Assembly (NCBI GenBank): GCA_937862845.1
Contig: CALMCK010000126.1
Span: 1 to 17,848, forward strand
Source: an uncultured Burkholderiaceae bacterium
Lineage (GTDB): Bacteria; Pseudomonadota; Gammaproteobacteria; Burkholderiales; Burkholderiaceae
Direction of reading: 5' to 3'
Length of the DNA: 17,848 nucleotides
Below, one piece after another: positions 1 through 7,853 of the stretch (positions are counted from its first letter, which is position 1; every line of letters starts with the position of its first letter). Under the pieces are notes generated by a model. The model was not told the DNA's origin and ran no database searches. It saw only the letters and a program-made list of their open reading frames with translations. Position numbers and translations under genes: made by a program.

Positions 1-694
1 ACTCAGCAAACAACGCTTGCAACTCTTGATGCGCACTCGCATCGTTGGGCGTGTGGTAAACCTGCGCCGCTGTCAACGTGCGCTTGCGGTAATCAATGCC
101 CGCATCGACGTTGAGCACATCGCAAATCTTTTTAATCAACTCAATCGCAGGTAAAATTCTATCGCGGTGCAAACCATCGGGATACAAATCATCGGGTTTG
201 TAATTGGACGTCATGATAAAGCCCACGCCGTTTTTAACCAACGCATCGAGCAGTCGATGCAAAATCATCGCATCGGCAATGTCCGACACATGAAACTCAT
301 CAAAGCAAATCAAGCGGTACTTCGCCGCCACGCGCTTCGCCACCTCATCGAGCGGATCGGACGTGCCTTTTAATGTTTCGAGCTCGCGGTGCACACTGTG
401 CATGAACTCGTGAAAGTGAATGCGAATTTTTCGGGCAAGCGGCACATGCGCATAATACGTGTCCATCAAAACACTTTTACCGCGACCCACGCCGCCCCAA
501 AAGTACACGCCCGTCGGCACCTCAGCCTTGCTGAAAAACTTAACGAACTTGTTCGAACGTTTCGCTTTATATTCAAGCCACTCATCTTCATTGCGCTGCA
601 GACGCTTCGCCGCCGCGTCCTGCGCAGAGTCTGGTGTGTGGCCTTGACGCGCCAGCGTGTCCAGATATTGTTGGAGGAACGTTACCCGTTTCAT
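1..694 (-). CDS. zapE: Cell division ATPase ZapE (AFG1 family), 3' end cut by window edge
   Basis: The 231 visible codons read without a stop to the left edge; family members are usually about 350-380 residues, so roughly the last third is missing. A Walker A motif GGVGRGKS lies at residues 67-74 and a Walker B motif LICFDEF at 128-134, followed by a sensor-like stretch MTSNYKPDDL at 161-170 typical of AFG1-like P-loop ATPases. In E. coli ZapE associates with the division ring and affects FtsZ polymers; the mitochondrial relative Afg1/LACE1 acts in protein quality control. The ATG at 694-692 overlaps the ybeY stop codon as ATGA, so translation is probably coupled and the gene is the last visible member of the miaB operon. 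Family identity is secure; the cellular role is taken from the family. Confidence 0.95.
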   Translation of the reverse strand, partial: MKRVTFLQQYLDTLARQGHTPDSAQDAAAKRLQRNEDEWLEYKAKRSNKFVKFFSKAEVPTGVYFWGGVGRGKSVLMDTYYAHVPLARKIRIHFHEFMHSVHRELETLKGTSDPLDEVAKRVAAKYRLICFDEFHVSDIADAMILHRLLDALVKNGVGFIMTSNYKPDDLYPDGLHRDRILPAIELIKKICDVLNVDAGIDYRKRTLTAAQVYHTPNDASAHQELQALFAE

Positions 695-1215
695 TTAAGC
701 CCCGACGCGTTGTCATCATCATACGGATTGGCGTAACCCAGACCCATGACAATTTGCATTTCTAAATTTTCCATAATCGTTGCCTCATCTTCATCGATGT
801 GATCGAAACCCTGTGCGTGCAGCACACCATGCACGACCAGATGTGCGGCGTGCTCGGTCAATGTTTTTTGTTGCGCCAAAGCTTCTTTTTGCAACACTGC
901 GCCACACAAAATAATGTCCGCCTCAACAAAACTCGCATCATCTCCACGCTCCGCCTGTATCGCTGCGCGCACTTCTTCGGGCAACTCGTCGAGCTCATCA
1001 TCGTAGTTAAACGTGAGCACATTGGTCGCATAGTCTTTGCCGCGAAACTCATTATTGAGCGTCCGCGCTTCGAGTTCATCGACAAAGCGAATCGTCAGCG
1101 CTGCATCGCTTTGCAACGCGGCCTTGACCCACGAGCGCAGCTTTGCGCGTGGCAGCAACGCTTCCCAGTCGGTATTTTTATCGGCGTATTGCACGGAGAG
1201 TTTTATTTTTTTCAC
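691..1215 (-). CDS. ybeY: Endoribonuclease YbeY (rRNA maturation factor)
   Basis: The product has 174 residues, within or slightly above the family's usual length. The zinc-binding signature HGVLHAQGFDH is intact at residues 129-139 (H129, H133, H139), and the conserved stretch FRGKDYATNVLTF lies at 57-69. YbeY is a metal-dependent RNase needed for 16S rRNA 3'-end maturation and 70S ribosome quality control in the cytoplasm. The start codon is GTG at 1215-1213; only a weak purine stretch (GAGA) precedes it. An ATG slightly upstream is out of frame and closes after four codons. It lies 22 bases after the amine oxidase gene and overlaps zapE by four bases. Neighbouring phoH fits the usual pairing; the amine oxidase between them does not. 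Confidence 0.96.
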   Translation of the reverse strand: MKKIKLSVQYADKNTDWEALLPRAKLRSWVKAALQSDAALTIRFVDELEARTLNNEFRGKDYATNVLTFNYDDELDELPEEVRAAIQAERGDDASFVEADIILCGAVLQKEALAQQKTLTEHAAHLVVHGVLHAQGFDHIDEDEATIMENLEMQIVMGLGYANPYDDDNASGLK

Positions 1216-1237
1216 AGTGTTCTCATTTCAAAAAGGT

Positions 1238-2602
1238 TCAGTCCGCCACCACATCCTGAGCCGCATCCAAACCACTCAAATAGGCCCCATGAACGGTGGA
1301 TGAGTATTCGGAATGCGTGGCTTCGCCAGCGAAAAACAAGCGGTTATTGACTGGCGCGGCGAGGATTTTTCGCGCGTTTTCATCCATGCCGACGGCATTA
1401 TAAGAGTATGAGCCAAGGCTGAATGGATCTTGCGCCCAGCGGGTGATTTGCGCATCAATGGGATGGGGGATGTCGTCGCCAAACATCTGCCGCAGCACAC
1501 CCATCGCACCACTGATGATGTCCGCATCGCTCATGCCCTCAACGGTGCGCCCATAGTCGGCCGCATTAAACCCCAACAACACGGGCTTTCCCGCGACGTG
1601 GGCGAAGTCAACCCACTCCGACCATTGGCCCGTTTTATTGGACAACCATTCAAGCCAAACCGATGTCGGCCGCCAAAATGCTTGCTCGAATCTCAGATAC
1701 ACTTTGTCATACACGCCCATGCCGATGCTTTGAATCGCGTGTAATTTTTCCTGCGGCAAGGCAGGTTCAAATTCAATTTTTCTCGCTTTTAAAACACCGA
1801 GCGGCACAGTGACAACCACCGCATCTGCTGAAAATATTGTTTGATTGGCAAGCACGCGCACGCCTACATCATCGTGCTCAATGCGTTCAACAACATGCGC
1901 CGTGAGAATATCCAGTCCCTGTGCCAAATGTTGAACCAGTGTTTGATAACCTTGTTCAAAAACCACATCTGCGCCATCAAACTCATCGCTGCTGTCAAAA
2001 TAATGCGCCGACAAATCCGCGACAGAGCCCGCGTACTCATGCTCAATCGTGGTGTTGAGTAAGAACTCAATCTGTTGTGCAAGCGCCGCCGTGATGCGCT
2101 TGTTGCTCAAATGCGCATCAATTGCTGCGCGCACCGAAATGTCTTGCGCTTGCGTGCGCGCGTGTTTGAGCGCGGCATTTATCAGCGCTTCTGCGCTGTC
2201 GTAGGTCGTGTCATTTTGTACCGCAGCGTCACTGGCATAAAAGTTTCGCACGCTGTCTGTAGAGGTCACCACCATTTGTGCATTGATTTGCTTGGCCAGT
2301 TGCGCAATAGGATTGCCCGTCACGCCATGAATCCACGACGCACCCAAATCCACAGGCGCATCAGGCCAATGGTTACTCGTGTGTGTGCGTCCACCGATGC
2401 GCTCACGCGCTTCGAGTATTTGCACACTGTGCCCTGCCTGCTTTAATGCACGCGCCGCGGCCAGTCCCGCCATGCCAGAACCGATGATCAGTATATTTTT
2501 CACATCCGCTTTGTCCGTTTTATTTTTCGCATGGCTGTTGACGACAGGCATGGCAAGCATTGCTGCTAAAAACTTCAGCCACACTCTGCGTCCGTTGTTC
2601 AT
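1238..2602 (-). CDS. FAD-dependent amine oxidase with Tat-like signal peptide
   Basis: This 454-residue protein has the N-terminal dinucleotide-binding motif GSGMAGLAAA at 41-50, then LEARERIGGRTHT at 63-75, and the C-terminal FAD-contact motif FFAGEATH at 423-430 followed by TVHGAYLSG. These are hallmarks of the flavin monoamine/polyamine oxidase family. A lysine sits at residue 300 in DKVYLRF, where the flavin N5-contacting lysine of these oxidases is expected. Residues 1-25 carry twin arginines (RRVWLKFL), a hydrophobic run and an Ala-rich end (NSHA), which suggests Tat export of a folded flavoprotein; this is inferred. The reaction would be oxidative deamination of an amine with H2O2 release; the substrate cannot be read from sequence. 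Its ATG overlaps the phoH stop (ATGA). GC looks somewhat lower than in miaB. It is not a usual member of this operon. Confidence 0.9.
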   Translation of the reverse strand: MNNGRRVWLKFLAAMLAMPVVNSHAKNKTDKADVKNILIIGSGMAGLAAARALKQAGHSVQILEARERIGGRTHTSNHWPDAPVDLGASWIHGVTGNPIAQLAKQINAQMVVTSTDSVRNFYASDAAVQNDTTYDSAEALINAALKHARTQAQDISVRAAIDAHLSNKRITAALAQQIEFLLNTTIEHEYAGSVADLSAHYFDSSDEFDGADVVFEQGYQTLVQHLAQGLDILTAHVVERIEHDDVGVRVLANQTIFSADAVVVTVPLGVLKARKIEFEPALPQEKLHAIQSIGMGVYDKVYLRFEQAFWRPTSVWLEWLSNKTGQWSEWVDFAHVAGKPVLLGFNAADYGRTVEGMSDADIISGAMGVLRQMFGDDIPHPIDAQITRWAQDPFSLGSYSYNAVGMDENARKILAAPVNNRLFFAGEATHSEYSSTVHGAYLSGLDAAQDVVAD

Positions 2603-3747
2603 GCTTCACTCTTTTGTTGAGTCGACTTCGCCAATTTATCCAAACGCGCTTGCTCCTTGGCCACCGCTTTTGCCCGCGCCTCGTAGGCATCGACAATGCG
2701 CGCAACCAGCGGATGGCGCACCACATCGGCAGAGGTGAACTCGGTGAAAGCAACGCCTTTGATTTTTTGCAATGTCTGCGCGGCATCGTTCAAGCCGCTT
2801 TTCATCCCGCGTGGCAAATCGATTTGCGACGGGTCGCCGTTGACCACGGCACGCGCGCCGAATCCGATGCGCGTGAGAAACATTTTCATTTGTTCGGGCG
2901 TGGTGTTTTGCGCCTCGTCCAAAATAATAAATGCATGGTTCAATGTACGCCCACGCATATAAGCGAGCGGTGCGATTTCAATCATTTGCTTTTCAAACAT
3001 TTTTTGGACTTTATCAAAACCCATTAAATCATACAAAGCATCGTACAACGGGCGCAAATACGGATCGACCTTCTGCGCCAAATCCCCAGGCAAAAAGCCC
3101 AGCCGCTCACCCGCCTCAACCGCAGGTCGCGTCAAGATGATGCGTTTGACCAAATCGCGCTCGAGCGCATCGACTGCACACGCGACCGCGAGATAGGTTT
3201 TGCCTGTGCCCGCTGGACCGATGCCAAAGGTGATGTCGTGCGATAAAATATTTTCAAGGTAGTTTTTTTGACGCGGCGTGCGCGCTTGCAAATCAGGGCG
3301 ACGCGTGTGCAACACGGGTCCCGCATCGTCCAGCATCGGTAAGTTTTGTGCCAACGCATGGCTGGGCAACCTCGACTCATCGGCATCGACACTCGAGCGC
3401 GCCGAGTGCAGCAGCTGCCGCGCATCCTCGCGCTGCTCATCCGTGCTCGAGCCACGTTTTTTCGTGAAACCTGATTGCAAAGACACAATGCCGAGCTGCA
3501 CATCATCTATCGACAGCTCACGTGTCTTGGGCGCCACCACATCGTAAAAATGTGCCAATGCATCACGCACCTCCGCCGCACGAGATGAGTTCGATGCGCT
3601 GATGTAAAAACGCGAAGAGCGACGGACAATGGTCGCGTTGTACGCCTGCTCGATTTGCCGCAGGTTTTCATCGAGCGTGCCGCACAGGCGCGCGAGTCGC
3701 GCGTTGTCTGATTTGGGGGCGAGAAACTGGGATTTGTGGGCGGTCAT
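2599..3747 (-). CDS. phoH: PhoH-like ATPase (PhoL type)
   Basis: The product has 382 residues. An N-terminal region, about 1-140, carries a KH-like nucleic-acid-binding segment (NATIVRRSSRFYI), followed by the PhoH P-loop domain: Walker A GPAGTGKT at 177-184, TRPAVEAGERLGFLPG at 206-221, and Walker B FIILDEAQN at 273-281. The family is an ATPase tied to RNA metabolism and commonly sits next to ybeY; despite the name it is not reliably linked to phosphate starvation. Upstream AGGT lies close to the ATG (TTAGGTAAAC then ATG). The gene starts six bases after the DUF1697 gene and its stop overlaps the next start. The last 40 residues are Lys/Ala-rich and probably disordered. Confidence 0.95.
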   Translation of the reverse strand: MTAHKSQFLAPKSDNARLARLCGTLDENLRQIEQAYNATIVRRSSRFYISASNSSRAAEVRDALAHFYDVVAPKTRELSIDDVQLGIVSLQSGFTKKRGSSTDEQREDARQLLHSARSSVDADESRLPSHALAQNLPMLDDAGPVLHTRRPDLQARTPRQKNYLENILSHDITFGIGPAGTGKTYLAVACAVDALERDLVKRIILTRPAVEAGERLGFLPGDLAQKVDPYLRPLYDALYDLMGFDKVQKMFEKQMIEIAPLAYMRGRTLNHAFIILDEAQNTTPEQMKMFLTRIGFGARAVVNGDPSQIDLPRGMKSGLNDAAQTLQKIKGVAFTEFTSADVVRHPLVARIVDAYEARAKAVAKEQARLDKLAKSTQQKSEA

Positions 3748-3753
3748 GTTTAC

Positions 3754-4284
3754 CTAACTCGTTCGTTCAATCAAGCGCGACAGGGTGTTGAAATTTCGCG
3801 TGGTCGCAGAAACTTTTAACTTGCGCTCAAAATAATTATTGTTGAATTTCGAATTGCTGTGTTCGTCACTGGCATACAGCGCGTATATGACATCACCTTC
3901 TAATTTAATTTCGTTTGGCGCGAACCCAATGTTAACAAACTCTTCAATCAGTGATGAGGCTGGCTTCGAGGCCAGCCAAGTAAAGTACATGCGTGCACAG
4001 AGTTCAAAGGGAAACGGGCAATCCTTTAACGTTTGTTGTAGCTGTGCGGGTGTTTTCGCGACCACTGTTACATCTGCGCCGATTTTTTGCACAATCGTAT
4101 CGTGCACCAGCCGCTCAACTTCGAGCGCATTCAAATCAGTTGTCACAATGACATTACCACTTTGAATGTAGGTCTGCACATCAACAAACCCTGCTTCTGT
4201 TAATGCAACCCGCAAGTCCGCCATGGGCACTTTGTTTTTGCCTCTGGGCATCACGCCACGCAAGAGAACCACGAAAATATTCAT
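3754..4284 (-). CDS. DUF1697 family protein
   Basis: This 176-residue protein matches the DUF1697 pattern: an N-terminal LLRGVMPRGKNKVPMADLR, the stretch TYIQSGNVIVTT near residue 40, and the C-terminal ATTRNFNTL. The family is widespread, compact and functionally uncharacterised; no catalytic motif can be named. Gaps are nine bases to miaB upstream and six to phoH downstream, so it is probably co-transcribed. A hand count over 3781-4260 gives about 46% GC against about 58% in three sampled lines of miaB. That, together with its sporadic family distribution, suggests it entered the operon by transfer. The stop is TAG. I see no signal peptide or membrane segment, so the protein is probably cytoplasmic. 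Confidence 0.85.
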   Translation of the reverse strand: MNIFVVLLRGVMPRGKNKVPMADLRVALTEAGFVDVQTYIQSGNVIVTTDLNALEVERLVHDTIVQKIGADVTVVAKTPAQLQQTLKDCPFPFELCARMYFTWLASKPASSLIEEFVNIGFAPNEIKLEGDVIYALYASDEHSNSKFNNNYFERKLKVSATTRNFNTLSRLIERTS

Positions 4285-4293
4285 AAATTGGCT

Positions 4294-5715
4294 TTACTGT
4301 GGTGCACCCGCCGCTTTAATCGGAATCGTGACAAACCCACTATAAGGCATCGGCTGCATCGCGGCAATCGCAGCATCGCTCATGGCGATGTCGCCGCGCA
4401 GGGTGATGCCTGAGTTTTGCGTGATGTTGACGTCAATCATCTGGCCAATCAGTTTTGAGCGTGTGCCGACGGGTGGGGTGAAGTTGACGATGCGGTTGTT
4501 CTCCACACGGCCAAATAGTTCGGATGGGTCGCGCGTCGAGAGCCCTTCGACAAGGATTTGTGTCGTGGTGCCGACCATGCCGTCGCTGATGGTTTTGACA
4601 TTCGCGTTGATGGTGTTTTGCAGGCGTTGCAGGCGCGCGTGTTTCACGTCATACGCCGTGTCGTCGAGTAAGCTCGCGGCGGGTGTGCCGGGACGCGCGC
4701 TGTAGATGAATGAGAAACTCATGTCGAATTGCACCTTATCAATCAAGCGCATGGTGTCCTCGAACTCGGCTTCGGTCTCACCAGGGAAGCCAATGATGAA
4801 GTCGGAGGACATGGCAAGATTCGGGCGGATGGCGCGCACGCGGGCGACGATGTCGAGGTATTTCTCGGCGCTGTAGTTGCGCTTCATGGCGGTGAGGATG
4901 CGGTCGGAGCCTGATTGCACGGGCAGGTGCAGGTGATTGACGAGTTGCGGCACTTTCTCATACGCGGCGATGAGTCGGTCGGAGAAATCGTTCGGGTGGC
5001 TGGTGGTGTAACGGATGCGCTCGATGCCGCTGATGTGCGCCATGGTTTCGAGCAACATGGCGAAATCAGCGATTTCGGATGTGCCGCCCATCGTGCCCAT
5101 GTAGCCATTGACGTTTTGGCCGAGCAGGTTGATTTCTTTGACGCCTTGGTCGGCCAAATCGGCGATTTCGGTGAGCACATCGTCAAACGGTCGCGAGACT
5201 TCTTCGCCGCGCGTGTAGGGCACGATGCAGAAGCTGCAATACTTGGAGCAGCCTTCCATAATCGAGACGTAGGCGGTGGCTTTTTCGACACGCGGCGGTG
5301 GCAGATGGTCGAATTTTTCGATTTCGACAAATTCAATATCGACCTGTGATTTGCCTGTGGCGGCGCGTTTGGCGAGCAGTGTGGGCAGTCGGTGCAAAGT
5401 CTGCGGACCAAAAACCAAATCAACATACGGCGCGCGGGCGACGATGTTTTTGCCTTCTTGAGAGGCGACGCAGCCGCCGACACCGATGATGAGGTTTGGG
5501 TTTTTGGCTTTGAGTTTGCGGATGCGACCGAGGTCAGAAAATACTTTTTCTTGGGCTTTTTCGCGGATGGAGCAGGTGTTCAGCAACACCACGTCGGCGT
5601 CATTGATGTCGTCGGTTTTGGTGTAGCCATTTTTGTCGCGCAGCACGTCGTGCATTTTGTCGGTGTCGTATTCATTCATTTGACAGCCGAAGGTTTTAAT
5701 ATAGACTTTTTTCAT
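4294..5715 (-). CDS. miaB: tRNA-2-methylthio-N6-dimethylallyladenosine synthase MiaB
   Basis: The product has 473 residues, typical for the family. The N-terminal UPF0004 domain has the three Fe-S cysteines C11 (TFGCQMN), C48 (LNTCSI) and C82 (GGCVA). The radical SAM motif CSKYCSFC gives C156, C160 and C163. A TRAM RNA-binding domain covers roughly 380-445. The enzyme adds the methylthio group at C2 of i6A37 in tRNAs reading UNN codons, using two [4Fe-4S] clusters and SAM. The ATG at 5715-5713 is preceded by GAGA at a short distance. It is the first gene of the minus-strand operon; the upstream ygfZ gene ends at its own terminator. YgfZ, encoded next door, is known to support MiaB activity in E. 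coli. Confidence 0.98.
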   Translation of the reverse strand: MKKVYIKTFGCQMNEYDTDKMHDVLRDKNGYTKTDDINDADVVLLNTCSIREKAQEKVFSDLGRIRKLKAKNPNLIIGVGGCVASQEGKNIVARAPYVDLVFGPQTLHRLPTLLAKRAATGKSQVDIEFVEIEKFDHLPPPRVEKATAYVSIMEGCSKYCSFCIVPYTRGEEVSRPFDDVLTEIADLADQGVKEINLLGQNVNGYMGTMGGTSEIADFAMLLETMAHISGIERIRYTTSHPNDFSDRLIAAYEKVPQLVNHLHLPVQSGSDRILTAMKRNYSAEKYLDIVARVRAIRPNLAMSSDFIIGFPGETEAEFEDTMRLIDKVQFDMSFSFIYSARPGTPAASLLDDTAYDVKHARLQRLQNTINANVKTISDGMVGTTTQILVEGLSTRDPSELFGRVENNRIVNFTPPVGTRSKLIGQMIDVNITQNSGITLRGDIAMSDAAIAAMQPMPYSGFVTIPIKAAGAPQ

Positions 5716-5735
5716 TGGGTTCTCGTCGGAGCAGG

Positions 5736-5741
5736 GTTATA
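5736..5741 (-). promoter_or_regulatory. Possible -10 box for the miaB operon
   Basis: TATAAC on the minus strand (5 of 6 matches to TATAAT) lies about 20 bases upstream of the miaB ATG, in the 90-base stretch after the ygfZ terminator. No good -35 box is seen at 16-18 bases, so this is only a candidate. A promoter is expected here because ygfZ transcription should stop at 5806-5834. Confidence 0.3.
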
Positions 5742-5805
5742 AACTGGGGACGAATATCTCGTTCATGCGTGGTCGCTGATTTTACCTGAAAAGCCTGCGA
5801 ACATC

Positions 5806-5834
5806 AAAAAAACCGCCCGTGAGCCGAGCGGTTT
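5806..5834 (-). terminator. Rho-independent terminator of ygfZ
   Basis: Inverted repeat AAACCGC (5810-5816) / GCGGTTT (5828-5834) with an 11-base spacer. Read on the minus strand, the stem is followed by a run of seven T (5812-5806, partly in the stem). It lies 19 bases beyond the ygfZ stop and separates ygfZ from the miaB operon. Confidence 0.85.
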
Positions 5835-5852
5835 GTGTGGTTTCACATCATG

Positions 5853-6767
5853 TTACTGGTCGTCTTTGAGCGAATACGGCAATGCCAATACGCGCCATGT
5901 GTCGGCATCTGCCATCGTTGACAGCTGCGCATCGCCCTCTATCATCGGCAAGCTGGCTTCAAACAAAGCATCGGTGATGCTCGGATCAATCGGACTGGGC
6001 GCAAAACCGACCAGCTGACCGATTGGATTGGTTAAATCCGTGCTGACACACACATCCATGCCGATGCTCAACGCTGACGCAGCCGCATTCGTCGATTGCG
6101 CACGAACCATGCGACGTTTGAGTTTGCCGAGGTAGTGGCTGCGCGCGACGATTTCTTGACCTGGGTAACAACCTTTTTTAAAATTCACGCCGCCAATGCG
6201 CTCGAAATTCACCATCTGCGGCACAAAGGCTTCGTATGTGGCGGCTTCAATCTGTGGCAAGCCTGCCATCACGTCAAGCCACTGCCAGACGGCGGTATCA
6301 CACAGGTTCAAATCACTCGGCGCGGCGACACGCAGCTCACGCGCGATACTCACGCCCTCGATGTGTGCGGGCAAAACCCCCAGCCGCACACCCTCACGTT
6401 GGCCTACCGCCAGCGCCGAGTCGCCGCACACGCCATACACCGCATGGGTGTCGGACACATCCTCCAACACAACTTTGGCGCGCAGCACAAACATGCGCAA
6501 ACGCTTCATGACGTTTTCCAACACCGAGCGATGCACAATCAAACACACATCATCACCCTCTGCATACATCTGAAACACTGCGTACATGCGTCCTTTCGGC
6601 GAACAGTAGCCCGCCAAACGCACGTCGTCCTGAGTCAAGCCCAACACATCTTGCGTCAGCTGTGCGTGCAAAAAAGTCCGCGCATCCGCACCTGTAGCGC
6701 GAATCACGCCAAAAATAGATTGCAAATCCGCTTGCACACCCCGCTGTAAATCTTGCACATTTAGCAT
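5853..6767 (-). CDS. ygfZ: YgfZ folate-binding protein, Fe-S cluster assembly/repair factor
   Basis: With the start at 6767 the protein has 304 residues. The family signature KGCYPGQE lies at 198-205 with the key cysteine C200. The fold is related to the aminomethyltransferase (GcvT) family. In E. coli YgfZ binds folate and is needed for full activity of Fe-S enzymes including MiaB. I chose the ATG at 6767-6765 because GAGGTGG (6780-6774) is placed six bases upstream. The frame stays open to 6833, but a start there would leave 14 bases to the divergent mltG start, and no ribosome-binding site supports it. It is transcribed alone and ends at the terminator at 5806-5834. Having ygfZ next to miaB (though as separate units) and divergent from mltG is common in betaproteobacteria. 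Confidence 0.95.
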   Translation of the reverse strand: MLNVQDLQRGVQADLQSIFGVIRATGADARTFLHAQLTQDVLGLTQDDVRLAGYCSPKGRMYAVFQMYAEGDDVCLIVHRSVLENVMKRLRMFVLRAKVVLEDVSDTHAVYGVCGDSALAVGQREGVRLGVLPAHIEGVSIARELRVAAPSDLNLCDTAVWQWLDVMAGLPQIEAATYEAFVPQMVNFERIGGVNFKKGCYPGQEIVARSHYLGKLKRRMVRAQSTNAAASALSIGMDVCVSTDLTNPIGQLVGFAPSPIDPSITDALFEASLPMIEGDAQLSTMADADTWRVLALPYSLKDDQ

Positions 6768-6773
6768 GTCCGA

Positions 6774-6780
6774 CCACCTC
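6774..6780 (-). promoter_or_regulatory. Strong Shine-Dalgarno deciding the ygfZ start
   Basis: GAGGTGG on the minus strand, six bases before the ATG at 6767-6765. It selects this start over two upstream in-frame Met codons (6782 and 6833), neither of which has a comparable site. Confidence 0.75.
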
Positions 6781-6813
6781 ATCTCATTTAGAATACTGTC
6801 TATCACGAAATCA

Positions 6814-6821
6814 ATTATAAC
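6814..6821. promoter_or_regulatory. Divergent ygfZ/mltG promoter region, -10 candidates
   Basis: TATAAT on the minus strand (6819-6814) would start ygfZ with a leader of about 40 bases. The overlapping TATAAC on the plus strand (6816-6821) would start mltG with a leader of about 20 bases. Neither has a convincing TTGACA-like -35 box at normal spacing. The 80 bases 6768-6847 are the only space for both promoters, so some form of shared control is likely. The boxes are seen; use is inferred. Confidence 0.4.
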
Positions 6822-6847
6822 TGCATTCCTCATTTTAAAGCCGAACG

Positions 6848-7852
6848 ATGAACCGACTCAAAAAACTCCGCCCGCTGATTGTCCTCCTACTGGTTTTTTT
6901 CACGTGGATGGCGCTGCGCTTGCACGCCTCGATTGGCGAGGCCACGCTCACCAATAAACCCATTTTAACCGTCAACCCCGGCGAGGGCGCGAGTGCCGTT
7001 GCCGATAAACTCGCAGCGATTTCAAAAGCCAACGGCGGCTCACTGAGCGCCATCGAAATCTCTCTGCTCGCCACCCTCACGGGACACAGCAACGATTTCA
7101 AACCCGGCGACTACGAGATTCCACTCAAACTCAGCTTGACCCAAACTTTCAACAAACTCGCCAAAGGCGACATCATCCCAACCCGCGTGCGCTTGCCAGA
7201 AGGCGTGACATGGCGCGAGATTAAAGCGGTATTGGCCAAGGCCGAGCTGGAACACGACGCGCAAAACCTCGACGTCGCACAAGCCGCGCAAGCGTTGAAC
7301 ATCAATGCCGAATCCATTGAAGGCATGCTGTTTCCCGACACCTATCAATACCACAAAGGCGAGCCAGAAACTGCCGTGCTCAAACGCGCCCATGCGCTGT
7401 TGCTCAAAACCCTCAACACCGAATGGGAAACACGCGCCGCCAATCTGCCCTACGAGAATCCCTATCAAGCCCTCATCATGGCCTCCATCATCGAAAAAGA
7501 AACGGGCACCGCCGCCGACCGCGACATGGTCGCCGCTGTGTTTGTCAATCGCCTGAAAGTCCCCATGCGCCTGCAAACCGACCCGACCGTGATTTATGGC
7601 ATGGGTGAAGAGTTTCAAGGCAACATCAGAAAATCCGACTTGCAGCGCGACACGCCATTCAACACTTACGTGCATGATGGCCTCATGCCGACACCGATTG
7701 CCACTGCCAGCCGCGCCTCTATCCACGCCGCACTCAACCCCGCCGACAGCGATGTACTGTACTTTGTCGCCCGTGGCGATGGCTCGAGCCAGTTTTCAAA
7801 AACACTGCCCGAGCACAACGCCGCCGTCCGCCAATACCAACTCAACAAATAA
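6848..7852 (+). CDS. mltG: Endolytic peptidoglycan transglycosylase MltG
   Basis: The product has 334 residues. The N-terminus is short and basic, then one transmembrane segment at about 9-23, with the rest periplasmic. A LysM-like segment (ILTVNPGEGASAVADKL) precedes the YceG catalytic domain. The catalytic glutamate is E216 in MASIIEKETG, and downstream conserved blocks are RLQTDPTVIYG (241-251) and FNTYVHDGLMPTPI (271-284). MltG cleaves nascent glycan strands endolytically in the inner membrane and is thought to set glycan chain length. The upstream ribosome-binding site is weak (AAAG). It is the first gene of mltG-tmk-holB, with one base before tmk. Confidence 0.96.
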   Translation: MNRLKKLRPLIVLLLVFFTWMALRLHASIGEATLTNKPILTVNPGEGASAVADKLAAISKANGGSLSAIEISLLATLTGHSNDFKPGDYEIPLKLSLTQTFNKLAKGDIIPTRVRLPEGVTWREIKAVLAKAELEHDAQNLDVAQAAQALNINAESIEGMLFPDTYQYHKGEPETAVLKRAHALLLKTLNTEWETRAANLPYENPYQALIMASIIEKETGTAADRDMVAAVFVNRLKVPMRLQTDPTVIYGMGEEFQGNIRKSDLQRDTPFNTYVHDGLMPTPIATASRASIHAALNPADSDVLYFVARGDGSSQFSKTLPEHNAAVRQYQLNK

Positions 7853-7853
7853 A

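Noticed and set aside
6096..6749. Plus-strand open frame of 217 codons opposite ygfZ
   Set aside because: It is the antisense shadow of ygfZ, which has clear family motifs; the shadow peptide is His/Gln-rich with no recognisable domain.
7596..7853. N-terminal extension of tmk by 86 codons
   Set aside because: The extension lies inside mltG in another frame, and its peptide is Pro/Ser/Thr-rich; the kinase begins normally at 7854.
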